33,744 nucleotides of DNA, from positions 1 to 33,744 of the forward strand of contig JAHYJI010000013.1 of assembly GCA_019429145.1 (NCBI GenBank). Reading direction: 5' to 3'. Source of the stretch: Coriobacteriia bacterium. GTDB lineage: Bacteria; Actinomycetota; Coriobacteriia; Anaerosomatales; SLCP01. The position numbers and the translations under genes were made by a program. Below are positions 25,699 through 33,612 of the stretch, one piece after another (the stretch's first letter is position 1; every line of letters begins with the position of its first letter). The notes beneath the pieces were generated by a model that did no database searches, was not told the origin of the DNA, and was given only the letters and a program-made list of their open reading frames with translations.

Positions 25699-25725
25699 TT
25701 GTGCATCCCGGGAGTCTGCTATACT
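25699..25725 (+). promoter_or_regulatory. Extended -10 promoter of transketolase
   Basis: TGcTATACT (25717-25725) is a near-ideal extended -10; a weak -35 TTGTGC (25699-25704) is at 15 bases. Transcription from ~25732 gives a leader of about 115 bases. Confidence 0.65.
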
Positions 25726-25744
25726 ACATATTGTGGTGAGCGGG

Positions 25745-25789
25745 GCCGGTTGGACATCCTTCCGGTCTCGTTTGCTGTCCGACTCCGGC
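25745..25789 (+). other. Structured leader hairpin of the transketolase mRNA
   Basis: GCCGG TTGGAC (25745-25755) pairs with GTCCGA, a CT bulge, then CCGGC (25777-25789), with one G-U pair. The 21-base loop is pyrimidine-rich. No known riboswitch consensus is seen. It ends 57 bases before the start codon. Confidence 0.4.
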
Positions 25790-25846
25790 GCCGAATGGGC
25801 ATCAACCCCGTAGTCCATCCATAACGGCGTAGTAACGGAGAACACG

Positions 25847-27871
25847 ATGACGACACCCCTCGATGCACTCAGCATCAACGCGCTGCGTTTCCTTGCGGTC
25901 GACATGGTACAGAAGGCGAACTCCGGGCACCCGGGTATGCCGATGGGGGCAGCTCCGATGGCCTACACCCTCTGGGACCGCTACCTGCGCTTCGACCCCA
26001 AGCATCCGAAGTGGCCCGACCGGGACCGGTTTGTTCTGTCCGGTGGACACGGCTGCGCGCTGCTCTATGCGCTCTTGCATGTGACCGGCTACGACCTGTC
26101 GATGAGCGAACTTGAGAGCTTCCGCCAATGGGGAAGCCGCACGCCCGGGCACCCCGAGTACGGGCTCACTTCCGGCGTCGAGGCGACGACGGGGCCGCTT
26201 GGCCAGGGCATCGGCAACGCAGTGGGGATGGCCATAGCCGAGGCCTCGCTGTCCGCTCACTACAACCGGCCGGGACACGAGATCGTCGATCACTACACGT
26301 ACGCGATGTGCGGCGATGGCGACCTGATGGAGGGGGTCTCCGCCGAGGCGGCCTCGCTTGCCGGGCATCTCGGCCTGGGTAAGCTCATCGTGCTCTACGA
26401 CGACAACCACATCTCGATCGAGGGCTCGACCGACCTCGCGTTCACCGAGGACGCCGTGGCCCGGTTTGCTGCCTACGGCTGGCACGTGCAGCGCGTGAGC
26501 GACGGCACCGACGTCGAGGAGATCGCCGCAGCGATCGCTGGGGCTCGCGCTGTGGCCGATCAGCCCTCGCTCATCGCAGTGCGCACGCATATCGGCTACG
26601 GAAGCCCCAACAAGCAGGACACGGCGTCCGCACACGGCGAACCCCTCGGCACCGACGAGGTGCGGCTTGCCAAGGAGCGGCTCGGTTGGCCACTCGAGCC
26701 GGCGTTCCACGTGCCGGAGGAAGTTCGACAGCGCTTCGGTGAGGCCGCGTCACGCGGCGCCGGGATGAGGGCTGCATGGCACGAGCGCTTCGAGGCGTAC
26801 CGTCAGGCGTTCCCGGCCGAGGCAGCCGAGTTCGAGCGGCGGATGCGCGGACGGCTGCCCGATGGCTGGGAGACCGATCTCCCGGTGTTTCGCGCCGAGG
26901 ACGGGTCGCTGGCCACGCGTGACGCTGGCGGCAAGGTGATGAACGCGATCGCCGCCCGCCTCCCAGAGCTCATGGGCGGCTCGGCCGATCTCGCTCCGAG
27001 CACCAAGACGCTCCTGAACGACTACGAGGGCTTTAGCTCGGGAAACCGGGCCGGCCGCAACCTGCACTTCGGCGTTCGCGAACACGCCATGGGGGCGGTC
27101 GTCAACGGCATGGCGTACCACGGAGGGTTCGTGCCGTACGGCTCGACATTCCTGACCTTCTCCGACTACATGCGCCCGCCGATCCGTCTGGCCGCGCTGA
27201 GCCATCTGCACGCGGTGCACGTCTTCACTCACGACAGTGTCGGGTTGGGGGAGGACGGCCCCACCCACCAGGCCGTCGAGCACCTGGCCGCTTTGCGGGT
27301 CATACCCAACGTCCTGGTCATCCGACCGGCCGATGCGAACGAGACCGCTGGGGCGTGGCGCGTGGCGCTGACCGAGACCAGCCGACCCACGTTGCTCGCA
27401 CTCTCGCGCCAGAAGCTGCCAGTTCTCGATCCTACCGAGTATCCAGGCGTGACCGAGGGCGTGGCACGCGGCGCGTACGTGCTGGTTGACGCCGATGACG
27501 GGCAACCGCACGCTGCCCTCCTCGCCACCGGATCCGAGGTGCAGCTCGCGCTCGCCGTGCGGGAGCAGCTTGCGCACGAGGGGGTTCACGTGCGGGTCGT
27601 GAGCATGCCCTGCATCGAGCTCTTCGCCGAGCAGCCGGAGTCGTATCGCGAGAGCGTCGTTCCTCCCGGCGTGCCAGTGGTTGCGGTGGAGGCCGGCGTC
27701 ACGCTCGGCTGGACCACCTACCTCGGCGGCGGCGTGGCAGCGGTCGGCCTCGACCGGTTCGGCGCATCCGCGCCCGGAGAGGTCGCCATGGCGAAGCTCG
27801 GGTTCACGGTCGAGGCGGTGGCAGGGCGAGTGCGCCGCGCCGTGGACGACGCCGGCCCCGTCATGTGGTGA
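25847..27871 (+). CDS. tkt: Transketolase
   Basis: 674 residues, full length, from ATG 25847 behind CGGAG. ThDP-dependent enzyme of the pentose phosphate pathway that moves two-carbon ketol units between sugar phosphates. The ThDP pyrophosphate motif [19 protein letters not shown] lies at ~155-173; substrate and cofactor residues are recognisable in [14 protein letters not shown] near the start, [19 protein letters not shown] (the activating Glu of the pyrimidine domain) and [15 protein letters not shown]. No gap or frameshift. A MoaD-like gene follows 127 bases later. Confidence 0.97.
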   Translation: MTTPLDALSINALRFLAVDMVQKANSGHPGMPMGAAPMAYTLWDRYLRFDPKHPKWPDRDRFVLSGGHGCALLYALLHVTGYDLSMSELESFRQWGSRTPGHPEYGLTSGVEATTGPLGQGIGNAVGMAIAEASLSAHYNRPGHEIVDHYTYAMCGDGDLMEGVSAEAASLAGHLGLGKLIVLYDDNHISIEGSTDLAFTEDAVARFAAYGWHVQRVSDGTDVEEIAAAIAGARAVADQPSLIAVRTHIGYGSPNKQDTASAHGEPLGTDEVRLAKERLGWPLEPAFHVPEEVRQRFGEAASRGAGMRAAWHERFEAYRQAFPAEAAEFERRMRGRLPDGWETDLPVFRAEDGSLATRDAGGKVMNAIAARLPELMGGSADLAPSTKTLLNDYEGFSSGNRAGRNLHFGVREHAMGAVVNGMAYHGGFVPYGSTFLTFSDYMRPPIRLAALSHLHAVHVFTHDSVGLGEDGPTHQAVEHLAALRVIPNVLVIRPADANETAGAWRVALTETSRPTLLALSRQKLPVLDPTEYPGVTEGVARGAYVLVDADDGQPHAALLATGSEVQLALAVREQLAHEGVHVRVVSMPCIELFAEQPESYRESVVPPGVPVVAVEAGVTLGWTTYLGGGVAAVGLDRFGASAPGEVAMAKLGFTVEAVAGRVRRAVDDAGPVMW

Positions 27872-27998
27872 GGCGGATCTCCGGCGGAGGCCCCGGCGCC
27901 ACTTGAGCGAAGTCAAGGCGTTCACGTGTCATGAGGGCGCATCATGTGAGGACGCGCGGCGCGGCAGCGTCGATACGTCACGGTCACAGGAGCACCTC

Positions 27999-28295
27999 AT
28001 GCCAGTCACCTCGAGCGTCACGGTACGCACCATCGCGTTTCTCGATGCCTTCCAGAAGGAGCGTGGCAGGCCGAGCACCATCAAGGTCCATGTGCCAGCG
28101 AGCGGCATGAGCGCATCCGAACTTGCGACCGAGCTCGGTTTGCCGCTCGACCGCGTCGAAGGCGTCTTCCTCAACCACGTCATCTCAGGCCTCGATGCGA
28201 TGGTGCACCCGGGCGATCGCGTGACCTTCGTGCCGCATGGCACTCCCGCGTCGCACCCCGCCTTCTTCGGGCCGTTCATCACGCGGCGCGGTTAG
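27999..28295 (+). CDS. Beta-grasp (MoaD/ThiS/Mut7-C ubiquitin-like) small protein
   Basis: 98 residues from ATG 27999, behind CAGGAG at good spacing. The pattern IKVHVPASGMSASELATEL, VEGVFLNHVISGLDAMV, HPGDRVTFVPHG recalls the beta-grasp ubiquitin-like proteins (xxVxVNGxxxxxDxxLxDGDxVxxFPP). Unlike MoaD or ThiS carriers it does not end in GG; its tail continues to FFGPFITRRG, so it may be a non-conjugated beta-grasp domain. No activating E1-like or molybdopterin gene lies nearby. Separate short repeats (CATGA-N7-TCATG, 27930-27946) precede it. Confidence 0.62.
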   Translation: MPVTSSVTVRTIAFLDAFQKERGRPSTIKVHVPASGMSASELATELGLPLDRVEGVFLNHVISGLDAMVHPGDRVTFVPHGTPASHPAFFGPFITRRG

Positions 28296-28297
28296 TC

Positions 28298-28312
28298 GCC
28301 TCCTCAGGAGGC
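28298..28312 (+). terminator. Short hairpin after the beta-grasp gene
   Basis: GCCTCC TCA GGAGGC, a perfect 6-bp stem two bases after the TAG stop. Short, with no T run. Confidence 0.35.
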
Positions 28313-28389
28313 ACAGCCGGGCCCACGCGCCCTCACGGGGCACATACAACACAAGGAGGCGCCACGATTCCGGCTGGAGGTGGAACGTG

Positions 28390-28578
28390 ATGACCGAGAA
28401 GAGCCACTGGCCGTTCAGCACCGACGAGGAGATACGCGGAGCCCGGGGACGCAGGCGTTCGCGAGGGGAGAGCGGGAACGCACTCCATGCGAACCAGGCG
28501 ATGTCCCGACGGCTTGCCCGTCACGATCGATTGATCGTTGGCGGCAGGGCCCATGCGAAGAAGAGCGGACTGAGCTAG
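28390..28578 (+). CDS. Small basic protein, uncertain
   Basis: 62 residues from ATG 28390, behind GGAGGTGG. The composition is Arg/Ser/Gly-rich and mostly hydrophilic (EEIRGARGRRRSRGES; SRRLARHDRLIVGG). The ribosome site is the chief support; the composition is close to random high-GC translation, so it may not be a gene. It lies between the beta-grasp gene and the AI-2E permease. Confidence 0.38.
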   Translation: MTEKSHWPFSTDEEIRGARGRRRSRGESGNALHANQAMSRRLARHDRLIVGGRAHAKKSGLS

Positions 28579-28686
28579 GAGCGCACCTCAGCGGGATGAT
28601 CGAGACCTATCGGGAGACCGGTGACATAGTGCAAGCTATCAGCCAGGGCGTCCCGCAAGGTCCTGGACCCGGACGAGGGGGAGATC

Positions 28687-29772
28687 ATGAACGACTTACG
28701 AGGGCTTGCTCCGCACTGGCTGTGGAAGGCCGGCGTGCGCGGGTGGCTGCTCGGCGGCGTGCTCGTCACCGTCGCGGCGATCGGCTGGTTCGTCGGCTTC
28801 ACCTCCGGGCTCATCGTCCCGCTGATCGTCGCAGTCATCCTCGGCGTACTGTTCGTGCCGGTGGTGGACCTGCTCAAGGCCAGGGGTGTGCCGCGTCAGG
28901 TGGGGGCCGTCGCAGTCATGATCTTCGTCGTCGCGCTGGCAGTTGTGGCCGTGTGGCTGACGGTAGCCGGCGTCATCGATCAGGGCGATGAGATCGTCAG
29001 GCAGACCCGCGGCGGCATCGAAGCTGCCGGTGCGTGGCTGGAGACGCTCGAACTCGACCCCGCCGTGCTGGATCGTGTGTATGAAGAGGGCGAGAAGGCC
29101 CTGCCGCGTCTGGCTTCGGGTGCCGCGACGTTCTTCACCGGAGGTCTGTCCGGGTTCGCCTCCTTAATCTTCGGCGCGTTCCTCGGCTTCTTCATGCTCT
29201 ATTACATCCTCGTCGACTGGAGGAACCTCTCGGCGTGGTTCGGTGCGCACCTCGGCGTGCCGGCCGATCTCGGCGAGGGCATCGTGCTCGACTCGACGGC
29301 AGCGGTCCGCCAGTACTTCAAGGGCCTGACGATCTCGGCCATCGTGGTGGCCGTGCTCATCGGTCTTGCGATGTGGGCGCTCGGCTTACCTCTCGCAGCG
29401 ACCATCGCTGTCGTGACGTTCATCACCGCGTACATCCCGTTCCTGGGCGCGATCGTCTCAGGCGCGTTCGCCTTTGTGGTCGCGCTCGGAGCGGGCGGGG
29501 CGGCCAAGGCGTTCATTGTCCTGGCCGTGGTCCTCATCACCCAGAACGTTATCCAGACGATCGTCCAGAATCACTACGCGAGCCAGGAGCTCGAGCTGCA
29601 TCCTCTGGCCACGCTCATCGGGACGATCCTGGGCGGCACGTTCGGCGGTCTGATCGGCGCGATGCTCGGTGCACCGGTGATGGCGGTCATCGTCCGCACC
29701 GCTGCACGCGTTAGGGCATACGCCGGTGGGGCGGCCGTGCCTCCGGAGGTTCCCGGGGAGGCGGGTGCCTGA
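28687..29772 (+). CDS. AI-2E family (PerM/YdgG-like) membrane transporter
   Basis: 361 residues from ATG 28687 behind a GAGGGGGAG site. About eight helices with a central soluble part (~105-150); the AI-2E family pattern is present: PLIVAVILGVLFVPVVDLLK near the start, LGFFMLYYILVDW, YFKGLTISAIVVAV, YIPFLGAIVSG and LHPLATLIGTILGGTFGG near the end. Family members export AI-2 or act as Na+/H+-linked permeases; which one applies here cannot be told. A thioredoxin-like gene begins about 105 bases downstream. Confidence 0.9.
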   Translation: MNDLRGLAPHWLWKAGVRGWLLGGVLVTVAAIGWFVGFTSGLIVPLIVAVILGVLFVPVVDLLKARGVPRQVGAVAVMIFVVALAVVAVWLTVAGVIDQGDEIVRQTRGGIEAAGAWLETLELDPAVLDRVYEEGEKALPRLASGAATFFTGGLSGFASLIFGAFLGFFMLYYILVDWRNLSAWFGAHLGVPADLGEGIVLDSTAAVRQYFKGLTISAIVVAVLIGLAMWALGLPLAATIAVVTFITAYIPFLGAIVSGAFAFVVALGAGGAAKAFIVLAVVLITQNVIQTIVQNHYASQELELHPLATLIGTILGGTFGGLIGAMLGAPVMAVIVRTAARVRAYAGGAAVPPEVPGEAGA

Positions 29773-29876
29773 GGGCATCGCGCCGCGACAACCGTCGCTT
29801 CCTATACCCCGCTGGGCATAGCTAAGGTAGAGCGACGCCCACTCCGCGGCGCGAGTAGCCCCGTGACTACAGGAGG

Positions 29877-30389
29877 ATGACGATGAGGGACAGTAGGCAA
29901 GAGACACGCCTTCCAAGCTAACCGTCGCGGCGAGTCACTGTGGCAATCCTGCTCGTGGTCGCAGTGTTCATCGGTGTACTCGTGGGCCTTCGGTTCGCAG
30001 GTTCATCCGAGGATGCGCAGCCGCTCGAGGCGGGTTTCCTCGAGGATTCGACCGTGGCAGAGGGGCTCCATCCGTTCGAGGCCTATCAGGATGCCCGGGC
30101 CGCCGGCTCACCGGTCTATGTTCTCTTCCACTCCGGCGCGTGCCAGCCGTGCGTGGAGGCCAAGGATGCCGCCGACCGCGTGCTGCCCGAGTACACGGAC
30201 ACCGTTGTGTATGTGAGCGCACACACCGTCGACTCGCGCTCCCGCGACCTTTTCGACGAGTTCTCCTTCCGCTCGGTGCCCACGTCCTTCTTCGTGGACC
30301 AGGCCGGGGAGGTCATCGATGAGCATGTCGGTCCGCTGAGCGACGCAGAGCTGCGGGAGCGCCTCGACACGCTCCTTTCAGCGCAGTAG
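29877..30389 (+). pseudogene. Membrane-anchored thioredoxin-like gene with an in-frame TAA near the start
   Basis: The best ribosome site, AGGAGG (29871-29876), serves ATG 29883 (or 29877 in the same frame). That frame reads 12 residues, stops at TAA 29919-29921, and then continues open in the same frame through a hydrophobic helix and a thioredoxin fold to 30389. If the TAA were a sense codon the product would have a cytoplasmic basic head, one membrane helix and an outer thioredoxin domain: a normal layout. As written, the upstream piece is a 12-residue peptide and the rest must start elsewhere, for example at GTG 29940 (see next entry). It may be a nonsense mutation, a sequencing error, or a short coupled leader ORF. 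Confidence 0.5.
29940..30389 (+). CDS. Thioredoxin-like thiol-disulfide protein, membrane-anchored (downstream start)
   Basis: 149 residues if read from GTG 29940, the nearest start after the TAA; no real Shine-Dalgarno precedes it. Residues 2-18 (AILLVVAVFIGVLVGLR) form a signal anchor. The thioredoxin fold follows: active site CQPC (Cys68 and Cys71, in FHSGACQPCVEAK) and cis-Pro region RSVPTSFF (Pro114), then a final GEVIDEHVGPLS strand-helix. It should reduce or oxidise disulfides on the outer face. The domain itself is intact; only the 5' end is in doubt. Confidence 0.75.
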   Translation: MAILLVVAVFIGVLVGLRFAGSSEDAQPLEAGFLEDSTVAEGLHPFEAYQDARAAGSPVYVLFHSGACQPCVEAKDAADRVLPEYTDTVVYVSAHTVDSRSRDLFDEFSFRSVPTSFFVDQAGEVIDEHVGPLSDAELRERLDTLLSAQ

Positions 30390-30449
30390 GGTCGTCCCAC
30401 GATCGGTGTGGCGTGACGGGACCGGATGGCGTGCGGCTGATGGGGGAGA

Positions 30450-30467
30450 GATGGCGCGGATGCCATC
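30450..30467. terminator. Possible hairpin between convergent genes
   Basis: GATGGC (30450-30455) and GCCATC (30462-30467) form a 6-bp stem with a 6-base loop inside the 143-base gap between the thioredoxin-like and SemiSWEET genes. Short, with no T run. Confidence 0.28.
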
Positions 30468-30532
30468 GGTCGGTGACGCGCTGAACGGCGGGCAGGTTGA
30501 TGAGAGGGCCCGTTGGCTCAGGGCTTTCTGCC

Positions 30533-30904
30533 TTACGCCGCCTGCTCGACCTCAGCAGGCACCAGGACCGGTTCCGGGCTGATCGCACGGGCGGTCGGCC
30601 AGAGACGCAGCAGAGCGCCCGTGCCGGCGGGGTGCGTTCCGTACGCCAGGATCAAACCGACCATTCCGATACTGAACGCGAGGCTCAGGCTGTTCGTGAT
30701 CAGCAGTGCGCGGGTTCCCGCGGTAAGCAGCATGTGGACAGCGTAGACCTCCATCAGGAGCAGACCGGCAAGGACGCTCAACCACATCGTGAGACTCAGG
30801 TCATGCGCGGAGCGGGTGGCTAGAATGCGCCTGATCTGCGGGATGTAGCCCGCGCATAGGATGATACCGCCGCCGAGTTGAAGCATGTCCATGAGTCCAG
30901 CCAC
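30533..30904 (-). CDS. SemiSWEET / PQ-loop small transporter
   Basis: 123 residues when read from GTG (complement of 30902-30904), which is eight bases behind GGAAAGGG; Met5 and Met7 of this frame are alternatives, and the longer frame to 31054 lacks a site. Three helices: LGGGIILCAGYIPQIRRIL with the PQ motif, LTMWLSVLAGLLLMEVYAVH, and LLITNSLSLAFSIGMVGLIL. A Ser/Asp pair (RSAHDLSLTMW) after the PQ helix is typical of SemiSWEET proteins, which dimerise to move sugars. The C-terminal ~30 residues are an extra non-helical tail. Function predicted from fold only. Confidence 0.75.
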   Translation of the reverse strand: MAGLMDMLQLGGGIILCAGYIPQIRRILATRSAHDLSLTMWLSVLAGLLLMEVYAVHMLLTAGTRALLITNSLSLAFSIGMVGLILAYGTHPAGTGALLRLWPTARAISPEPVLVPAEVEQAA

Positions 30905-31075
30905 GTGAAGAGCCCTTTCCATTGAGAGTGCCGTCTGCGATGCGCTGTGAACGAGTGCAGACAGAGCGTAGGGCGCAGGCGCCATGGATTCCAGATGCTG
31001 TTGCCGTGCCGTCACCGAGATGTAGTCGCCCGGATGCGAACGCCCGGCAGACACACAGCGGGGTTCCGGACCGCC

Positions 31076-31105
31076 TTCGCATAGAAATGCATAATGCCGT
31101 ATAAT
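31076..31105 (+). promoter_or_regulatory. Promoter of the second amino-acid importer
   Basis: A consensus TATAAT (31100-31105) with TTCGCA (31076-31081) 18 bases upstream. A start near 31112 gives a leader of about 220 bases before ATG 31333, which is long for this genome. Confidence 0.65.
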
Positions 31106-31226
31106 CCCTGGGCAGGCCGCGATTCTGGGAAGAGGAGCGCAGAGCAGATTTGCGATGCTCAGGGAGTTGCGTTAGGGTCTCGTTGTATCCCTATTGGATG
31201 TGGCCAGGCTTACTGGCGCGTCTTGC

Positions 31227-31262
31227 TTTGCATTGGAGGTCAGTTTGTTTGCATTGTGAGGT
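31227..31262 (+). repeat. Direct repeat in the leader of the second importer
   Basis: TTTGCATTGGAGGT (31227-31240) and TTTGCATTGTGAGGT (31248-31262) begin 21 bases apart, two helical turns, and differ by one inserted base. They lie in the T-rich part of the leader, 70-105 bases before the start codon. They could be tandem sites for a DNA- or RNA-binding regulator. Confidence 0.45.
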
Positions 31263-31332
31263 GTGTGTGGTGGGTCCCGGTCGCCGACTGTGGGGTCGAC
31301 ACGTAACCGGACAAGACCGGGAGGTCGCACAC

Positions 31333-32109
31333 ATGAAGCGCACCAGGAAATGGATCTTGATCGCCGCCGTTGCGGTGGCATCACTCGCGTTAGTCGGCTG
31401 CGGCGGTGACGCAGCGGACGATGGCGACGAAACGTTCGTCTTCGCCAACAGCGGCGCGTACAAGCCCTTCAGCTTCGACCAGGGTGGCGAGATCGTCGGC
31501 TTCGATGTCGACATCGCCAACGAGATCGCCGAGCGCATCGGGAGGACACCGGAGATGGTGTCGCCGGTTCCCTTCGACACACTGATCCAGGGCCTGCGCG
31601 ACGGGCGCTACGACGCGCTGGTAGCCAGCCACGGCATCACCGACGAGCGCAAGGAACAGGTCGACTTCTCGCGTCCTTACTACCGCTCGGGTGCCCAGAC
31701 GTTCGTAGCCGAAGACAACACGACGATCACCTCCACCGACGATCTGCCGGGCGCGAGGATCGGCGTCGTGAAGGCGTCGACCTATCTGGCGCTCGCGCAG
31801 GACATCACCGGTGAAGGCAACGTAACGACCTACGAGAGCGATGTCGTCGCGCTCCAGGATCTCACGACTGGCAGGCTCGACGCCGTCATCACCGACAAGC
31901 TCGTCGGCTTCATCGCCATGGACGAGTCCGACCTTGCCATCAAGGCCGTCGGCGACGTGCTCGAGCAGGACGAGATGGGTATCGCCGTCCAGAAGGGCGA
32001 CACCGAGCTTCTGGACGCGGTCAACGATGCCCTCGAAGAGATGATCGCGGATGGCACCTACGAGGAGATCAGCCTGCGCTGGTTCCCCGAGAACATCCTC
32101 GGCGAGTAG
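31333..32109 (+). CDS. Polar amino-acid ABC substrate-binding lipoprotein
   Basis: 258 residues from ATG 31333, behind GGGAGG. Lipoprotein signal ending in LVGC (Cys about 23), then a family 3 solute-binding domain: FANSGAYKPFSF, GFDVDIANEIAERIG, YDALVASHGITDERKEQVDF and GRLDAVITDKLV. This style is closest to Gram-positive cystine/arginine/polar amino-acid binders (TcyA/ArtP-like); it is clearly different from the PEB1a-like protein at 11671, so the two importers probably serve different ligands. First gene of a three-gene importer operon; a strong hairpin follows. Confidence 0.9.
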   Translation: MKRTRKWILIAAVAVASLALVGCGGDAADDGDETFVFANSGAYKPFSFDQGGEIVGFDVDIANEIAERIGRTPEMVSPVPFDTLIQGLRDGRYDALVASHGITDERKEQVDFSRPYYRSGAQTFVAEDNTTITSTDDLPGARIGVVKASTYLALAQDITGEGNVTTYESDVVALQDLTTGRLDAVITDKLVGFIAMDESDLAIKAVGDVLEQDEMGIAVQKGDTELLDAVNDALEEMIADGTYEEISLRWFPENILGE

Positions 32110-32131
32110 CCGCCACCTACACGTAGGCCCG

Positions 32132-32165
32132 GATGGGGCCGACCGCAGCGTCGGTCGGCCCCATC
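32132..32165 (+). terminator. Perfect 14-bp intercistronic hairpin after the second binding-protein gene
   Basis: Arms 32132-32145 and 32152-32165 are perfectly complementary, with a 6-base loop. The permease ribosome site (AAGGAGGT) starts only six bases later. There is no T run. As at the first importer, this would hold back expression of the permease and ATPase relative to the binding protein. Confidence 0.6.
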
Positions 32166-32184
32166 TCGCTGAAGGAGGTCATCC

Positions 32185-32853
32185 TTGCTTTCGTCCCTGT
32201 CGCAAGTCGTCGACATGCACTTCTTCGCGTTCCTGCGGGCAACCGGCGTCACGCTCCAGCTCACCGCCGTGTCGCTCGCACTCGCGGTGGTCATCGGCTT
32301 GGTGTTCGCGTTCCTCAAGCTGTCGAGGAACCCGATCGCGAATCTGCTGGCCAACGCCTACATCGGCATCGTGCGGGGCACCCCGCTCATCGTGCTGCTG
32401 ATGTTCCTGTACTTCGGGATCTCGTCGATCGTGGTGCTCACGTCGTTTTGGGCCGGCTCTTTCGCGCTCGCGATCCACGCCGGCGCGTACGTCGCCGAGA
32501 TCTTCCGCGGCACCATCCAGAGCATCGATCACGGCCAGCACGAGGCCGCGCGCTCGCTCGGCATGTCACGGCGCCTGTCCATGCGGCTCATCATCCTGCC
32601 GCAGGCGTTTCGGCGTGCCATCCCGCCACTCGGCAACCAGTTCATCATCGGGCTGAAAGACTCCTCACTCGTCGCGTTCCTCGGTGTGTCCGAGATCTAC
32701 AGCACGGCGATGACGGCCGCGGCGGCCAACTTCAGGCCGTTCGAGACCTACCTCGTGGCGGGTCTGTACTATCTCGTCCTCGTGCTCATCTTCACGGCGC
32801 TCGTGAACCGGCTCGAGCTGAAGCTGACCCCGGACAGGAGGGCTGCGGCGTGA
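32185..32853 (+). CDS. Amino-acid ABC importer permease (GlnP/TcyB-like)
   Basis: 222 residues from TTG 32185, seven bases after GGAGG; ATG at residue 11 is the alternative but sits too far from this site. About five helices. [18 protein letters not shown] and the EAA loop [20 protein letters not shown] followed by PPLGNQFI are typical. A single permease is present, so a homodimer is expected, unlike the two-permease importer upstream. It overlaps the ATPase start by four bases (GTGA). Confidence 0.92.
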   Translation: MLSSLSQVVDMHFFAFLRATGVTLQLTAVSLALAVVIGLVFAFLKLSRNPIANLLANAYIGIVRGTPLIVLLMFLYFGISSIVVLTSFWAGSFALAIHAGAYVAEIFRGTIQSIDHGQHEAARSLGMSRRLSMRLIILPQAFRRAIPPLGNQFIIGLKDSSLVAFLGVSEIYSTAMTAAAANFRPFETYLVAGLYYLVLVLIFTALVNRLELKLTPDRRAAA

Positions 32854-33587
32854 ATGTCATAGAGACGCGGAACCTGCACAAGCACTTCGGCGACCTGCAT
32901 GTGCTCAAAGGGATCGACCTCACCGTCGCCGAGGGTGAGGTCGTGGTCATCATCGGTCCGTCGGGATCGGGCAAGTCGACACTGCTGCGCTGCCTCAACT
33001 TCCTCGAGTTTCCCGACGAGGGCTCCGAGGTGCTTCTCGACGGTGAGCCTATCGATCCGGCGAGCAATAACCTGGACAAGGTGCGGGAGCGCATGGGCAT
33101 GGTGTTCCAGCACTTCTACCTCTTCCCGCACAAGAACGTACTCAACAACATCACCATCGCACCGGAGAACGTGAAAGGAATGCCGCGTGCGAAAGCCAAG
33201 GAGGTCGCGCGCGATCTCCTTGGCAAAGTCGGGCTGCCCGACAAGGAGAAGGCATGGCCTTCGCAGCTCTCGGGCGGTCAGAAGCAGCGAGTGGCCATCG
33301 CCCGCGCGTTGGCGATGGACCCGGAGATCATGCTGTTCGACGAGGTTACTTCGGCGCTCGACCCTGAGCTCGTGGTCGAGGTGCTTCAGGTCATCCAGGA
33401 CCTGGCGTCAGGCGGCATGACGATGGTCATGGTCACGCACGAGATGGGCTTTGCACGCGAGGTCGCCGACCGGGTGATCATGATGGATGATGGCATGATC
33501 ATCGAAGAGGGTGAGCCTGCCGCGTTCTTCGCCAACCCGACCGAGGAGCGCACCAAGACGTTCCTCGGACAGGTACTGCACGCGTAG
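32850..33587 (+). CDS. Amino-acid ABC importer ATPase (GlnQ/TcyC-like)
   Basis: 245 residues from GTG 32850, with CAGGAGGG upstream inside the permease gene; longer frames starting near 32133 are artefacts. Walker A GPSGSGKS (36-43), Q-loop in VFQHFYLFP, signature LSGGQ (140-144), Walker [12 protein letters not shown] (Asp164, Glu165) and H-loop MVTHEMGF. Completes the operon of binding protein, permease and ATPase. Very similar in layout to the ATPase at 10830. Confidence 0.93.
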   Translation: MNVIETRNLHKHFGDLHVLKGIDLTVAEGEVVVIIGPSGSGKSTLLRCLNFLEFPDEGSEVLLDGEPIDPASNNLDKVRERMGMVFQHFYLFPHKNVLNNITIAPENVKGMPRAKAKEVARDLLGKVGLPDKEKAWPSQLSGGQKQRVAIARALAMDPEIMLFDEVTSALDPELVVEVLQVIQDLASGGMTMVMVTHEMGFAREVADRVIMMDDGMIIEEGEPAAFFANPTEERTKTFLGQVLHA

Positions 33588-33612
33588 CAGTCCGTCAACG
33601 GAGGTGTAGTCT

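Larger units (their letters stand above)
30905..31332. other. Divergent 428-base intergenic region
   Basis: It lies between the SemiSWEET gene (minus) and the second importer (plus). It contains the plus-strand TATAAT promoter (31076-31105), a GCAT/ATGC repeat beside it, and a long leader with a direct repeat. Base composition between about 31150 and 31270 is clearly richer in T and A than the surrounding genes. Open frames crossing it look random. No gene is called here. Confidence 0.5.

Noticed and set aside
24075-25706. 543-codon open frame on the minus strand opposite prfC.
   Set aside because: It mirrors the RF3 gene and has no recognisable domain; RF3 motifs on the plus strand are decisive.
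27930-27946. CATGA-N7-TCATG inverted repeat and a nearby CACGTG before the beta-grasp gene.
   Set aside because: Too short to separate from chance without comparative data; mentioned in the gene entry only.
32133-32849. N-terminal extension of the second importer ATPase, about 239 codons.
   Set aside because: It overlaps the whole permease gene in another frame and reads as low-complexity; GTG 32850 gives the normal ATPase N-terminus.
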